Assembly: GCF_001188955.3 (NCBI RefSeq)
Contig: NZ_JPRF03000035.1
Location: 21,105 to 85,104, forward strand
From: Kitasatospora aureofaciens
GTDB lineage: Bacteria; Actinomycetota; Actinomycetes; Streptomycetales; Streptomycetaceae
Length of the DNA: 64,000 nt
Reading direction: 5' to 3'
Every line of letters starts with the position of its first letter. Position 1 is the stretch's first letter. The notes beneath the pieces are model-generated. The model was not told where the DNA came from. It made no database searches and worked only from the letters and a program-made list of their open reading frames with translations. Position numbers and translations under genes: made by a program. Shown here piece after piece: positions 8,573 to 16,896 of the stretch.

Positions 8573-9253
8573 ATGACGCAGCCGACGCAGCAGACGACGT
8601 GGAACGCCGTGGACGCGTACTTCTCCGAGCAGTTGGTCGGCCACGACCCGGCGCTGGAGGCCGCCACGGCCGCCGCCGACGCCGCCGGGCTCCCGAAGAT
8701 CGCGGTGGCGCCGAACCAGGGCAAGCTGCTGCACCTGCTGGCGCTGACCCAGGGGGCGCGCCGGATCCTGGAGGTCGGCACGCTCGGCGGCTACAGCACG
8801 ATCTGGCTGGCCCGGGCACTGCCCGCGGACGGCACGCTGATCTCCCTGGAGCTCGACCCCCGGCACGCCGAGGTGGCGCGCGGCAACCTGGCCCGTGCCG
8901 GGCTGGGCGAGGTCGCCGAGGTGCGGGTCGGCCGGGCCGCCGACTCGCTGGCGGCGCTGGTCGAGCAGGGCGAAGAGCCCTTCGACCTGGTGTTCATCGA
9001 TGCGGACAAGCCGAGCAACCCCGAGTACTTCCGCCGGGCGCTCCAGCTGACCGGGCCGGGTTCGCTGATCATCGTCGACAACGTGGTGCGCGGCGGGGCC
9101 ATCGCCGACGCCGCCAGCACCGACCCGGCGATCGTCGGCACCCGCACCCTGCACGAGCTGATCGCCGCCGAGCCGAGGGTCACCGGGACGTCCGTCCAGA
9201 CGGTGGGCAGCAAGGGCTACGACGGGTTCACGCTGGTGCGGGTGCAGGGTTGA
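8573..9253 (+). CDS. O-methyltransferase, catechol/caffeoyl-CoA type
   Basis: The 226-residue methyltransferase_3 family enzyme has ILEVGTLGGYSTIWLA as the SAM motif, LISLELDPRHAEVA as strand 2, and FDLVFIDADKPSNPEYF and IIVDNVVRGG for the metal-binding D..DN residues of divalent-cation-dependent catechol O-methyltransferases. It probably methylates an ortho-diphenol. A strong GGAGGG site precedes the ATG, and a TACTGT -10-like hexamer lies near 8499. It starts a run of same-strand genes with the oxidoreductase downstream. Confidence 0.9.
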   Translation: MTQPTQQTTWNAVDAYFSEQLVGHDPALEAATAAADAAGLPKIAVAPNQGKLLHLLALTQGARRILEVGTLGGYSTIWLARALPADGTLISLELDPRHAEVARGNLARAGLGEVAEVRVGRAADSLAALVEQGEEPFDLVFIDADKPSNPEYFRRALQLTGPGSLIIVDNVVRGGAIADAASTDPAIVGTRTLHELIAAEPRVTGTSVQTVGSKGYDGFTLVRVQG

Positions 9254-9326
9254 CCGAGGTGCACCTGAGCGAGGTGCAGGGCTGAGCGAGCACAGCGCAG
9301 GGCAAGAGAGAAGGAGCGGAGACATC

Positions 9327-10226
9327 GTGCGCATCGGACTGCTGGGCACCGGCACCTGGGCCGAGCGGGTGCACGCGCCCGTGCTGGCGGAGCACCCCGG
9401 GCTGGAGTTCACCGGCGTCTGGGGCCGCCGGCCGGAGGCGGCCGAGGCGCTCGGCGTGGCGCACGGTGTGCCAGGGTACGGCGACCTCGACCGGCTGCTG
9501 GCCGAGGTGGACGCGGTCTCCGTCGCGCTGCCGCCGTCCGTCCAGGCGGGGCTCGCCGTACGGGCCGCCGAGGCGGGCCGCCACCTGCTGCTGGACAAGC
9601 CGGTCGCGTTCACCGTGCCGGACGCCCGGGCGGTGGCCGAGGCGGTGCGCGCGCACGAGGTGGCCTCGGTGGTGTTCTTCACCGTCCGCTTCGGCGGCGA
9701 GCAGATCCCGTGGATCGAGCGGCAGGCGGAACTCGGCGGCTGGTTCACCGGCCGCTCGGACTGGCTCGGCTCGGTGTTCGCGCCGGGCAGCACCAGCCCG
9801 TACGCGGCCTCGCCGTGGCGCCGGGAGAAGGGCGCGCTGTGGGACGTCGGCCCGCACGCGCTGTCCGTGCTGCTCCCGGTGCTGGGCGACGCGACGCAGG
9901 TCACAGCGGTCGCCGGGCCGCTGGACACCGTGCACCTGGTGGTGCGGCACGTCGGGGGCGCGTCCAGCACGATGGCGCTCAGCCTGACCGTGCCGCGGGC
10001 GGGCGGCGGCGCCGTGATGGAGCTGCGCGGCGAGCACGGGGTGGCGCAACTGCCCGAGCGCGGCGAGGCCCCGACCGTCGCCCTGCACCGGGCGGTGGAC
10101 GCCCTGCTGGCCTCGGCCGCCTCCGGCGAGCCGCACCCCTGCGCGGCGGACTTCGGTCTGCGGGTGGTGGAGATCCTGGCCGGGGCCGAGCGCTCGCTGG
10201 CCGACGGCCGTCCGGTGGACCTGTGA
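9327..10226 (+). CDS. Gfo/Idh/MocA family oxidoreductase
   Basis: The 299-residue protein starts with the dinucleotide fold (MRIGLLGTGTWAERVHAPVL). LLLDKPVAF corresponds to the family's EKP motif with the acidic residue replaced by Asp, and WDVGPHALSVLL carries the conserved GxH. The family oxidises or reduces sugars, inositol and related polyols with NAD(P). The GTG start has AGAAGGAG upstream. Its stop overlaps the next gene's GTG, so the DUF402 protein is translationally coupled. Substrate is unknown. Confidence 0.87.
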   Translation: MRIGLLGTGTWAERVHAPVLAEHPGLEFTGVWGRRPEAAEALGVAHGVPGYGDLDRLLAEVDAVSVALPPSVQAGLAVRAAEAGRHLLLDKPVAFTVPDARAVAEAVRAHEVASVVFFTVRFGGEQIPWIERQAELGGWFTGRSDWLGSVFAPGSTSPYAASPWRREKGALWDVGPHALSVLLPVLGDATQVTAVAGPLDTVHLVVRHVGGASSTMALSLTVPRAGGGAVMELRGEHGVAQLPERGEAPTVALHRAVDALLASAASGEPHPCAADFGLRVVEILAGAERSLADGRPVDL

Positions 10227-10855
10227 GGCCCGCCACGACGCCTCCGGAGCATGTCCCGGGGCAGGTGCTGCGCTGGAACTTCCACTTCGGCGGGCAGCTG
10301 ACCAGCTGCCTGCCGATGCGGGTGGTCGAGTGCGGCCCGGACGGGCTGCTGCTCTGGCTGGCGGCCGGTTCGCCGCTGTGGAAGGCCGAGCTGCCCGACG
10401 GGCAGCACATCCGGGACATCCCGCCGGAGAGCCACCCGGCCGGGGGCTACCCGATGGTGGCCGGGGAGTGGGACGCGATCAGCGCGCTGATCCACCAGCC
10501 GGCCAGTGAGCCGTACGCGGTCTGGTGGATCTTCGAGCCCGGCAGCGGCTTCTCGCACTGGTACGTGAACCTGGAGCGCCGGGAGTACCGGGGCGGGGAG
10601 ATCGACGTCCACGACCTGGAACTGGACCTGGAGGTGGACGCCGAACGGCGGTGGCGCTGGAAGGACGAGGAGTCCTTCGCCGCCAAGACCGGGCACCCGG
10701 CGTTCTGGAGCGCGGCACAGGCCCGTGCGATCCGGGCGGGCGGCGAGGCGGTGGCGCGGCTGGTCGAGGCGGGGGCGTTCCCCTTCGACGGCACCCACCG
10801 CGACTTCGCCCCGCCCGCCGACTGGCCGCTTCCGCCGCTGCCCGCCCGGCCGTAG
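10223..10855 (+). CDS. DUF402 (FomD-like) domain protein
   Basis: The 210-residue protein carries the DUF402 signature near its C-terminal half (DVHDLELDLEV, WKDEESFAAKTGH). Characterised DUF402 relatives include FomD, a nucleotide-conjugate hydrolase of fosfomycin synthesis, and firmicute nucleoside tri/diphosphate phosphatases, so a phosphoester hydrolase is plausible. The GTG start lies in a GTGA overlap with the oxidoreductase stop. The convergent membrane-protein gene ends only seven bases away. Function here is inferred from the family alone. Confidence 0.83.
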   Translation: MRPATTPPEHVPGQVLRWNFHFGGQLTSCLPMRVVECGPDGLLLWLAAGSPLWKAELPDGQHIRDIPPESHPAGGYPMVAGEWDAISALIHQPASEPYAVWWIFEPGSGFSHWYVNLERREYRGGEIDVHDLELDLEVDAERRWRWKDEESFAAKTGHPAFWSAAQARAIRAGGEAVARLVEAGAFPFDGTHRDFAPPADWPLPPLPARP

Positions 10856-10861
10856 GGCGTC

Positions 10862-11971
10862 TCAGGCCGGCGGCAGCGTGGGCCGGGAGTTGTCCGGCCG
10901 GCGGTCGGTGGGCCGGGCCGGCGGGATGACCGGGGCGTGGAAGTCGCGCGGGCCGGTCCACAGCGTGGGTACGGCGTCGCTGCGGCGGGCGAGTTCGTAG
11001 GCCAGCGCCTCGTAGTTGACGCGCCAGCCGCGGAAGTGCCGCCAGGCTTCCTCGACCGGGCGTTCGTGCGCGAAACCGGCGGCGGTGATCATGGCGACGG
11101 CGCCCAGGTACTCGGCGTAGGTGAGGCGGATCGGGGTGTCCGGGTCGGGGTCGGTGTCGAAGTCGACGCGCAGCGAGCGGCCGATGTCGCGCATCGCGGT
11201 GAAGCCGGCCCGGATCACCAGCCGGGCCTCGGGCGGGGCAGAGCGCGGGCAGAGGGCGAGGTGCAGGGCGGCGGCGTCCATGACGGCGATCAGGCCGACC
11301 ACCCAGCTGCGGTTGGGCTGCGGGGAGCGGAAGGACAGCAGCACCGGGTAGTTGGAGTGGCTCTCGCCGATGTCGGCGGCCAGGCGCTCCCAGTCGCGGT
11401 AGAGCTGGGGGAGCGCCGTCTCGGTGTCGACCAGGGACTGACGGGCGAGCAGCTCCGGCCCCCAGGCCGGCTCGCCGGCCCGGGACTGGAGCAGGGTCAC
11501 CTCGGTCTCGCGCCGCTGGTAGGCGGCGTACAGGGTGGGCAGGTAGGCGATCTGCAGGGCGATCACCAGCGGGCCGCTGGCGGCGGCCAGGAAGTCGATC
11601 GCGGACAGCTGCAGCCGCTCGCCGCTGGCGTAGCCGAGGGTGAACAGACTGGACCCGGCCTCCCGGATGGACACCGACCAGCTGAGGTCGGAGATGCCGT
11701 GCAGCAGCAGGGTGTAGGCGAGCAGCATCCCGCTGAGCCATATCCCGAGCATGCCGAGCAGCACCAGCGGGGCCAGCCAGGTCAGCGCGCGGTCCTGCGC
11801 CCGGTAGGTGCCGAACGGCGCGGCCCACAGCCGTAGCACCGTGCGCAGCACCCACCAGAGCCGGTGCACCAGGGCCGAGTAGAGACCGCGGGGGACGACC
11901 AGGGTGCGCAGGATGCTGCCCACGACGAGCAGGAGCAGCAGCACGCCGAGCAGCGTGTGGATCAACCTCAT
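10862..11971 (-). CDS. Potassium-channel-like membrane protein
   Basis: The 369-residue protein has one N-terminal membrane segment (LLGVLLLLLVVGSILRTLVV), a second near residues 60-85, and a pore-like stretch with SSLFTLGYASG followed by a third hydrophobic helix. The arrangement recalls two-TM ion channels, whose filter is TVGYGD; here it reads TLGYAS, so ion selectivity is doubtful. The long C-terminal part is soluble and mostly helical. The start at 11971 is chosen because a longer upstream frame runs through Pro/Arg-rich repeat DNA. It could equally be an uncharacterised actinobacterial membrane protein. Confidence 0.7.
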   Translation of the reverse strand: MRLIHTLLGVLLLLLVVGSILRTLVVPRGLYSALVHRLWWVLRTVLRLWAAPFGTYRAQDRALTWLAPLVLLGMLGIWLSGMLLAYTLLLHGISDLSWSVSIREAGSSLFTLGYASGERLQLSAIDFLAAASGPLVIALQIAYLPTLYAAYQRRETEVTLLQSRAGEPAWGPELLARQSLVDTETALPQLYRDWERLAADIGESHSNYPVLLSFRSPQPNRSWVVGLIAVMDAAALHLALCPRSAPPEARLVIRAGFTAMRDIGRSLRVDFDTDPDPDTPIRLTYAEYLGAVAMITAAGFAHERPVEEAWRHFRGWRVNYEALAYELARRSDAVPTLWTGPRDFHAPVIPPARPTDRRPDNSRPTLPPA

Positions 11972-12033
11972 GCCGCCATTCTGGCGGTAGGCCGCGGGGG
12001 ACGGGCTCCCAGGGGCTCCGGGCGGGTCCCGCA

Positions 12034-12068
12034 GGGGTTCCGGGCGGGGTTCCGGGCGGGGTTTTCCA
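12034..12068. repeat. Short GC-rich tandem repeat
   Basis: The 12-base unit GGGGTTCCGGGC occurs twice in tandem, followed by a partial copy (GGGGTTTTCC). Related pieces (GGGCTCCGGGCGGG, AGGGTTCCGC) flank it in the region upstream of the PBP gene. Confidence 0.7.
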
Positions 12069-12207
12069 CGGCTTCCGCAGGGATCCCGCAAGGGTTCCGC
12101 CTACCGCTATGAGCATGATCACACCGGTTTCGCCCGTCCAACGGACCGGCCTGTCGGCGTCTATCCAGTGGAGGGGTCTGTCCCACGAGCGAAGCGGAGA
12201 GCGGCCT

Positions 12208-14214
12208 GTGAGTGCACATCAGGACGGGGAAGTCGAGGAGCGGAAGGCCGGGCGCCGCCGGTGGCGTGCGCTGCGGTGGATCGACTACCCGCGCGGCGGG
12301 CGGCGCGGCGTCCGCCGCTGGCTCCCGTCCTGGCGGCAGCTGCTCGTGGTGGTGGGGCTCCCGGCGGTGGCGCTGACGGCGCTGGCGGCCTGGTTCTACG
12401 CGACCACGGAGGTCCCGGACGACCTGAACGCCTTCGCCACCCAGCAGAACAACGTCTACTACTGGGCCGACGGCACCGAGATGGCCCGGATCGGCGACAC
12501 CAACCGGCAGGAGGTGCCGCTGGACCAGGTGCCGGAGCCGGTGCAGTGGGCCGTGCTGTCCGCCGAGAACGAGACCTTCTACTCGGACCCGGGGATCTCC
12601 CTCAAGGGCATCAGCCGTGCGGTCTACGAGATGCTCTCGGGCGGCGACACCCAGGGCGGCTCGACCATCACCCAGCAGTACGTGAAGAACATCTACCTGA
12701 ACCAGCGCCAGGACGTCTCCCGCAAGCTCAGCGAGATGGTCATCGCGGTCAAGCTGGACCGGCGGATGAGCAAGCGGGAGATCCTGGCCGGCTACCTGAA
12801 CACCAGCTGGTTCGGGCGCGGCAGTTACGGCATCGAGCGCGCCGCGGCGGCGTACTACGGCAAGGACGTCTCGCAGCTGAACCCGAGCGAAGGCGCCTTC
12901 CTGGCAGCCCTGTTGAAGGGGGCCGGGCAGTACGACCCGGCGCTGGGCGCGGCCAACCACGAGCGGGCCGAGGAACGGTGGTCCTGGATCCTGGACCGGA
13001 TGGTGGAGGCCGGCAAGCTGTCCGCCGCCGAGCGCGCCACGTACACGGTGTTCCCGGAGCCCCGGCCGCAGCCGAAGGCGGCCGGGCTGAGCGGGCAGGT
13101 CGGGTACCTGGTGGACATGGCCCGGAGCTACGTGGAGAGCCACACCGACATCACGCCCGCCCAGTTCGACCTCGGCGGCCACCAGATCTTCACCACCTTC
13201 GAGAAGCCGAAGGTCAACGCCCTGGCCGCGGCGGTGCAGGAGGCCACCAAGGGCATCGACCCCGGCAGCCGGGAGGCCGACAAGCTGGTGAAGGTCGGCG
13301 CCGCGTCGGTGGCCCTCGACGGGCGGATCGTGGCGCTGTACGGCGGCCCCGACTACCTGAAACAGGGCTTCGACAACGCCAATGCCTCGACCGTGCCGAT
13401 GGGTTCGGCCTTCACCCCGCTGGTGTACGCCGCCGGGCTCGACCAGGGCGTCCAGCGCCGGCGCGACGGCAACCGGACCCCGGTGACACCCGGCACCACC
13501 TACGACGGCGACAACGGCGTGAACGTGACGACCCCGGAGGGCCCGTACTGGGGGCGCGACGGGAAGACCGTGAAGACCGCCAACGACGGCAAGCGGAACT
13601 GGGGCCAGGTGACCCTGCGCAGCGCCGTGGAGCAGTCCGTCAACGGGCCGATGATGCAGCTCGCCATGGACGTCGGCCTGGACCGGGTGCAGCAGACCGC
13701 GGCCGCCCTGGGCCTGCTGCCGGACAGCATGGGCGAGTTGGTGCCCGCCTTCGGCGTCGGCAACTCCAAGCCGAGCGCGATCCGGGCCGCCGACGCCTAC
13801 GCCGCCTTCGCGGCCGGCGGCCGCCACACCGACCCGTACTCGGTGCTCAGGATCACCCGCAACGGCGCGCAGCTCGACCTGCGGCTGCCGACCGCCGTTC
13901 AGGCGCTGCCCCCGTCGGTGGCGGCGGACGTCGACACGGCGCTCAAGGGGGCGGTGCGCGGCGGCAGCGCCCAGTCGCTCGCCGAGGCGGGCCCGGGCCT
14001 GGCGGCCAAGCCCGGCACCACCCCGGACCGTACGGCCGGATGGACCGTCGGCTACAACGGGCAGCTGTCCACGGCGGTCACCGTCTTCCGGGCGGACCTG
14101 AAGGACATGAAGCTGTTGTCATTGGAGGGCCTCGGCGGGGCAGCGCCGGACACCCCGGACTCCGAACTGCCGGGCCGGATCTGGACCTCGTACATGAAGG
14201 AGGCGGGCCGGTAG
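12208..14214 (+). CDS. Class A penicillin-binding protein with degenerate transpeptidase site
   Basis: The 668-residue protein has a basic cytoplasmic N-terminus, one membrane helix (about 44-66), a GT51 transglycosylase domain and a transpeptidase-like domain. GT51 motifs are present: SAENETFYSDPG with candidate catalytic Glu120, GGSTITQQYVKN at about 150, and SKREILAGYLNTSWFG. In the transpeptidase-like domain SVN (about 477) is present. The SxxK position reads S400-A-F-T403, so the lysine is threonine, and the KTG box reads KPGTT. Peptidoglycan polymerisation is likely intact; cross-linking is doubtful. GTG 12208 has GGAGAG upstream and is preferred over an ATG at 12109. Confidence 0.88.
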   Translation: MSAHQDGEVEERKAGRRRWRALRWIDYPRGGRRGVRRWLPSWRQLLVVVGLPAVALTALAAWFYATTEVPDDLNAFATQQNNVYYWADGTEMARIGDTNRQEVPLDQVPEPVQWAVLSAENETFYSDPGISLKGISRAVYEMLSGGDTQGGSTITQQYVKNIYLNQRQDVSRKLSEMVIAVKLDRRMSKREILAGYLNTSWFGRGSYGIERAAAAYYGKDVSQLNPSEGAFLAALLKGAGQYDPALGAANHERAEERWSWILDRMVEAGKLSAAERATYTVFPEPRPQPKAAGLSGQVGYLVDMARSYVESHTDITPAQFDLGGHQIFTTFEKPKVNALAAAVQEATKGIDPGSREADKLVKVGAASVALDGRIVALYGGPDYLKQGFDNANASTVPMGSAFTPLVYAAGLDQGVQRRRDGNRTPVTPGTTYDGDNGVNVTTPEGPYWGRDGKTVKTANDGKRNWGQVTLRSAVEQSVNGPMMQLAMDVGLDRVQQTAAALGLLPDSMGELVPAFGVGNSKPSAIRAADAYAAFAAGGRHTDPYSVLRITRNGAQLDLRLPTAVQALPPSVAADVDTALKGAVRGGSAQSLAEAGPGLAAKPGTTPDRTAGWTVGYNGQLSTAVTVFRADLKDMKLLSLEGLGGAAPDTPDSELPGRIWTSYMKEAGR

Positions 14215-14237
14215 GAGAATTCCGGTAGAACAGAGGG

Positions 14238-15245
14238 GTGAAGATCAACGGCATCACCTATGACACCGGCACCCCGACCGTCGACGGCTCCGTCACCCGT
14301 CCGGGCCTCACGGCGGCGACGATGCGGCGGGAACTCGCCGCGGTCGCCGGCGAACTGTACTGCACCGCGGTCCGGATCACCGGCGACGACGTCACGAGGA
14401 TGCGGCAGGCCGCGGAGACGGCCATCGGCCTCGGCCTGGCGGTGTGGCTCTCCCCGATGCTGCCGAACGCGGACGAGGCGGCGACGCTGGGAGCCGTCGC
14501 CGCGGCGGCCGAGGTCGCCGGGGAGCTCCACCGGGCCGGCGGCGACGTCACCCTGGTGGTCGGCTGCGAGCTGAGCGCCTTCATGACCGGACTGGTTCCG
14601 GGTACGGACATCGCCGCCCGGCTGGCCGCGCTGGCGGACCCGATGAGCTGGCCGCCGGAGTACTTCGCGGCCGGTCCGCCGCCGGTCCGGTTCAACGCCT
14701 TGCTGGCCACCGCCGTCGCCACCGCCCGGAAGCACTTCGACGGTCCGGTCACCTACGCCGCCGGGCTGTGGGAGGACGTCGACTGGACGCCCTTCGACCT
14801 GGTGGCGGTCGACGCCTACCGGGACGCCGCCAACGCGGCGACCCTCCGGACCACGCTCGAAGCGCTGCACGGGCACGGGAAGCCGGTGGTGGTGGCCGAG
14901 TTCGGCTGCGCCGCGTTCACCGGGGCGGCCGACCACGGCGCCCTGGCCTGGACCCTGGTCGACCGCACGGACGGCGTCCGCCGACCGCGCCCCGGACTGG
15001 TCCGGGACGAGGCGGCCCAGGCCGCCGAACTCACCTCGCTCATCGAGCTGTTCACGGCGGCGGGGCTGGCCGGAGCGTTCGTCTTCACCTATGTGACCCC
15101 CGCCTACCCGGCGTCCGACGACCCCCGGGAGGACCTGGACACGGTCGGCTACGGCCTGGTCCGCTCCTGGCCGGACGGGCGCACCACGCCCAAGGCCGCC
15201 TTCGGGGCCGTGGCCCGGGCGTACGCGCCGCCCGGCATCGGCTGA
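14238..15245 (+). CDS. TIM-barrel glycosidase-like protein (often labelled abortive-infection protein)
   Basis: The 335-residue protein resembles an actinobacterial family commonly named abortive phage infection protein, a label whose basis I cannot verify. The sequence looks like a clan-A glycoside hydrolase barrel: YDTGTPT at the start, GCELSAF and VVVAEFGCAAF as candidate acid/base and nucleophile glutamates on strands 4 and 7, and YGLVRSW and PKAAFGAV at the C-terminus. No signal peptide is seen, so it is cytoplasmic. The GTG start has AGAGG just upstream. It begins 23 bases after the PBP stop and may share its transcript. Confidence 0.7.
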   Translation: MKINGITYDTGTPTVDGSVTRPGLTAATMRRELAAVAGELYCTAVRITGDDVTRMRQAAETAIGLGLAVWLSPMLPNADEAATLGAVAAAAEVAGELHRAGGDVTLVVGCELSAFMTGLVPGTDIAARLAALADPMSWPPEYFAAGPPPVRFNALLATAVATARKHFDGPVTYAAGLWEDVDWTPFDLVAVDAYRDAANAATLRTTLEALHGHGKPVVVAEFGCAAFTGAADHGALAWTLVDRTDGVRRPRPGLVRDEAAQAAELTSLIELFTAAGLAGAFVFTYVTPAYPASDDPREDLDTVGYGLVRSWPDGRTTPKAAFGAVARAYAPPGIG

Positions 15246-15257
15246 GGTCCTCGCCGG

Positions 15258-15370
15258 ATCAGCCCTCCCGCACCCAGGGCCAGGAGCTTCTCCGGGTCGC
15301 GGACCACCCGGATCCGGGTGACCCGGCCGTCGTCCGAGACCTCGAAGGAGGCCACCGTGGTGCTCGGCAT
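15258..15370 (-). pseudogene. Remnant of a SigJ-type ECF sigma factor C-terminus
   Basis: Read on the minus strand, this piece encodes TVASFEVSDDGRVTRI followed by RVVRDPEKLLAL. This closely resembles the end of the SnoaL-like domain that terminates SigJ-type sigma factors. There is no sigma region 2 or 4, no ribosome site, and the frame runs on past the expected end. I read it as the tail of a lost gene in the space between two convergent genes. Confidence 0.5.
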
Positions 15371-15513
15371 CGCGCACGTCCCTGCGGTCCACCTCCTGCT
15401 GGGGGTGCGGAAGTTCGGGCTCAGCGTGCTCGCCCTGGCGCGGCGCACCGGCTGAGGGGGTCCTGCTGGATCGCCCGCCCGCCCGGCCGCCCGCCCGGCC
15501 GGCTGCCCGCGCG

Positions 15514-16776
15514 TCACTTCACCAGGCGGGACCAGTCGGCCGGTTGGCCGGGGTCGAGCTGGCGCAGCTTGTCGAGGACCTTCGGATCCTGGGTGTCCAG
15601 CCAGTCGGCGACCTGGCGGAAGGTGACGCAGCGGACGCCGTCCCGGTGGCAGACGTCCTTCACCACGTCCTCGATGGCCTGCATGTAGATGCCGCCGTTC
15701 CAGTCCTCGAAGTGGTTCCCGATGAACAGCGGGGCCCGGCTGCCGTTGTAGACGCGCTCGAAGCCGGCGAGGTAGCTCTCCTTGGTCTCCTTCTCCCACT
15801 CGTCGAACTTCTTCGGATCGCCCTTGGAGGTGTTCCCGGACTGGCCGGCGAGGAAGTTGAAGTCCATCGAGAGGCCCTGGGAGCCCTTCGCCGGGAAGGG
15901 CAGCAGCTGGAGCGGAAAGTTCCAGATGCCGTCCTTCTTGCTCGGCCAGACCTGGAACTCGCCGGGGGAGCTGGCGTCGTAGCGGAAGCCCGCCGCCTTC
16001 TCGGCCGGGAGGAGGTTCTTCTGCCCCTCCAGGCAGGGGGCTCGGCCGCCGACCAGTTCCTTGGTGTAGTCGAAGGGAAGCGGCGGGAGGTCCTTGTAGC
16101 CCGTGTTGGTCTTCCAGTTGGTGACGAAGGAGACGGCCTGGTCCAGCTCGCTCTTCCACTCCTCGGCGCTCCAGTCGTCACCGCCCTTCTTCCCGCAGAA
16201 GTGCCCGTTGAAGTGGGTGCCGATCTCGTTGCCGTCCAGCCAGGCCAGGCGCAACTGCTCCAGGGTGTCCTTGATGTGGGCGTCGGTGGCGTAGTCGATC
16301 GAGGCGGCGCCCGGGTCGTGCTGGGGCGGGTGGTAGAGGGTGCGCTTGGACTTGGGGAGGGTGTAGATGCCGCTCAGGAAGTACGTCATCTGCGCGTTGT
16401 TCTCCGCGCCCAGCTTGCGGAAGCGGGAGAACAGGTGGTCGTCGCCCTCCAGGCCGCCGTCCCAGGAGAAGACGACGAACTGCGGTGGCTTCTCGCCCGG
16501 TTTGAGCTTCTCGGGCGTGGGCTGCTTTGGCTGGGGGCCGGTGTAGGAGGTGGAGCCGTCGCCGAGGACGTGGACCTTGCCGTCCCAGGTCGGCGTCGGG
16601 GTGGGGGTGGGAGCGGGGGTGCCGGCGGGTTCCGGTTCCGGCTCCGCTTCAGGGGCGGTGGGATCGGGGGCGGCGGCGTTCGGTCTGCCCCGCGAGAAGG
16701 AGTCTCCCGTGGTGAGCGTGAGGGACGCGACGACCCCCACGGCCAACAGGACGACCGCACCGCGAGCAGTCCGCAC
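15514..16776 (-). CDS. Secreted polysaccharide deacetylase-like protein
   Basis: The 420-residue protein has a signal peptide or anchor (VVLLAVGVVASLTLTT), a Pro/Thr/Glu-rich linker (about 30-70) and a NodB-like deacetylase domain. FVVFSWDGG carries the usual early aspartate, and EIGTHFNGHFC contains the metal-binding HxxxH. The domain is atypically long. The family removes N- or O-acetyl groups from chitin, peptidoglycan or other polysaccharides outside the cell. GTG 16776 is preferred because GGAGAAGGGG lies just upstream and the signal sequence starts there. It may act on the cell wall, but the substrate is unproven. Confidence 0.85.
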   Translation of the reverse strand: MRTARGAVVLLAVGVVASLTLTTGDSFSRGRPNAAAPDPTAPEAEPEPEPAGTPAPTPTPTPTWDGKVHVLGDGSTSYTGPQPKQPTPEKLKPGEKPPQFVVFSWDGGLEGDDHLFSRFRKLGAENNAQMTYFLSGIYTLPKSKRTLYHPPQHDPGAASIDYATDAHIKDTLEQLRLAWLDGNEIGTHFNGHFCGKKGGDDWSAEEWKSELDQAVSFVTNWKTNTGYKDLPPLPFDYTKELVGGRAPCLEGQKNLLPAEKAAGFRYDASSPGEFQVWPSKKDGIWNFPLQLLPFPAKGSQGLSMDFNFLAGQSGNTSKGDPKKFDEWEKETKESYLAGFERVYNGSRAPLFIGNHFEDWNGGIYMQAIEDVVKDVCHRDGVRCVTFRQVADWLDTQDPKVLDKLRQLDPGQPADWSRLVK

Positions 16777-16896
16777 GGATTCCCCTTCTCCCGGCCTACA
16801 GTTCGATCGAACAGAACATTCATGTGATCGATGACCTGAGGGACGGAAAAGGTTGCACGGGTCGTCGAACAATCTCGCGAACGGGAGCGCGGGGGT

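Noticed and set aside
10862..11971. Bona fide potassium channel
   Set aside because: The filter reads TLGYAS instead of TVGYGD, so I call it channel-like only.
12109..12207. Longer N-terminus of the PBP from ATG 12109
   Set aside because: The extra 33 residues show no family similarity, and GGAGAG correctly spaced before GTG 12208 supports the shorter form.
15472..15512. GC-rich CGCCCGCCCGGC-type run before the deacetylase stop
   Set aside because: Simple GC-rich sequence without a clean repeat unit or hairpin; typical background for this genome.
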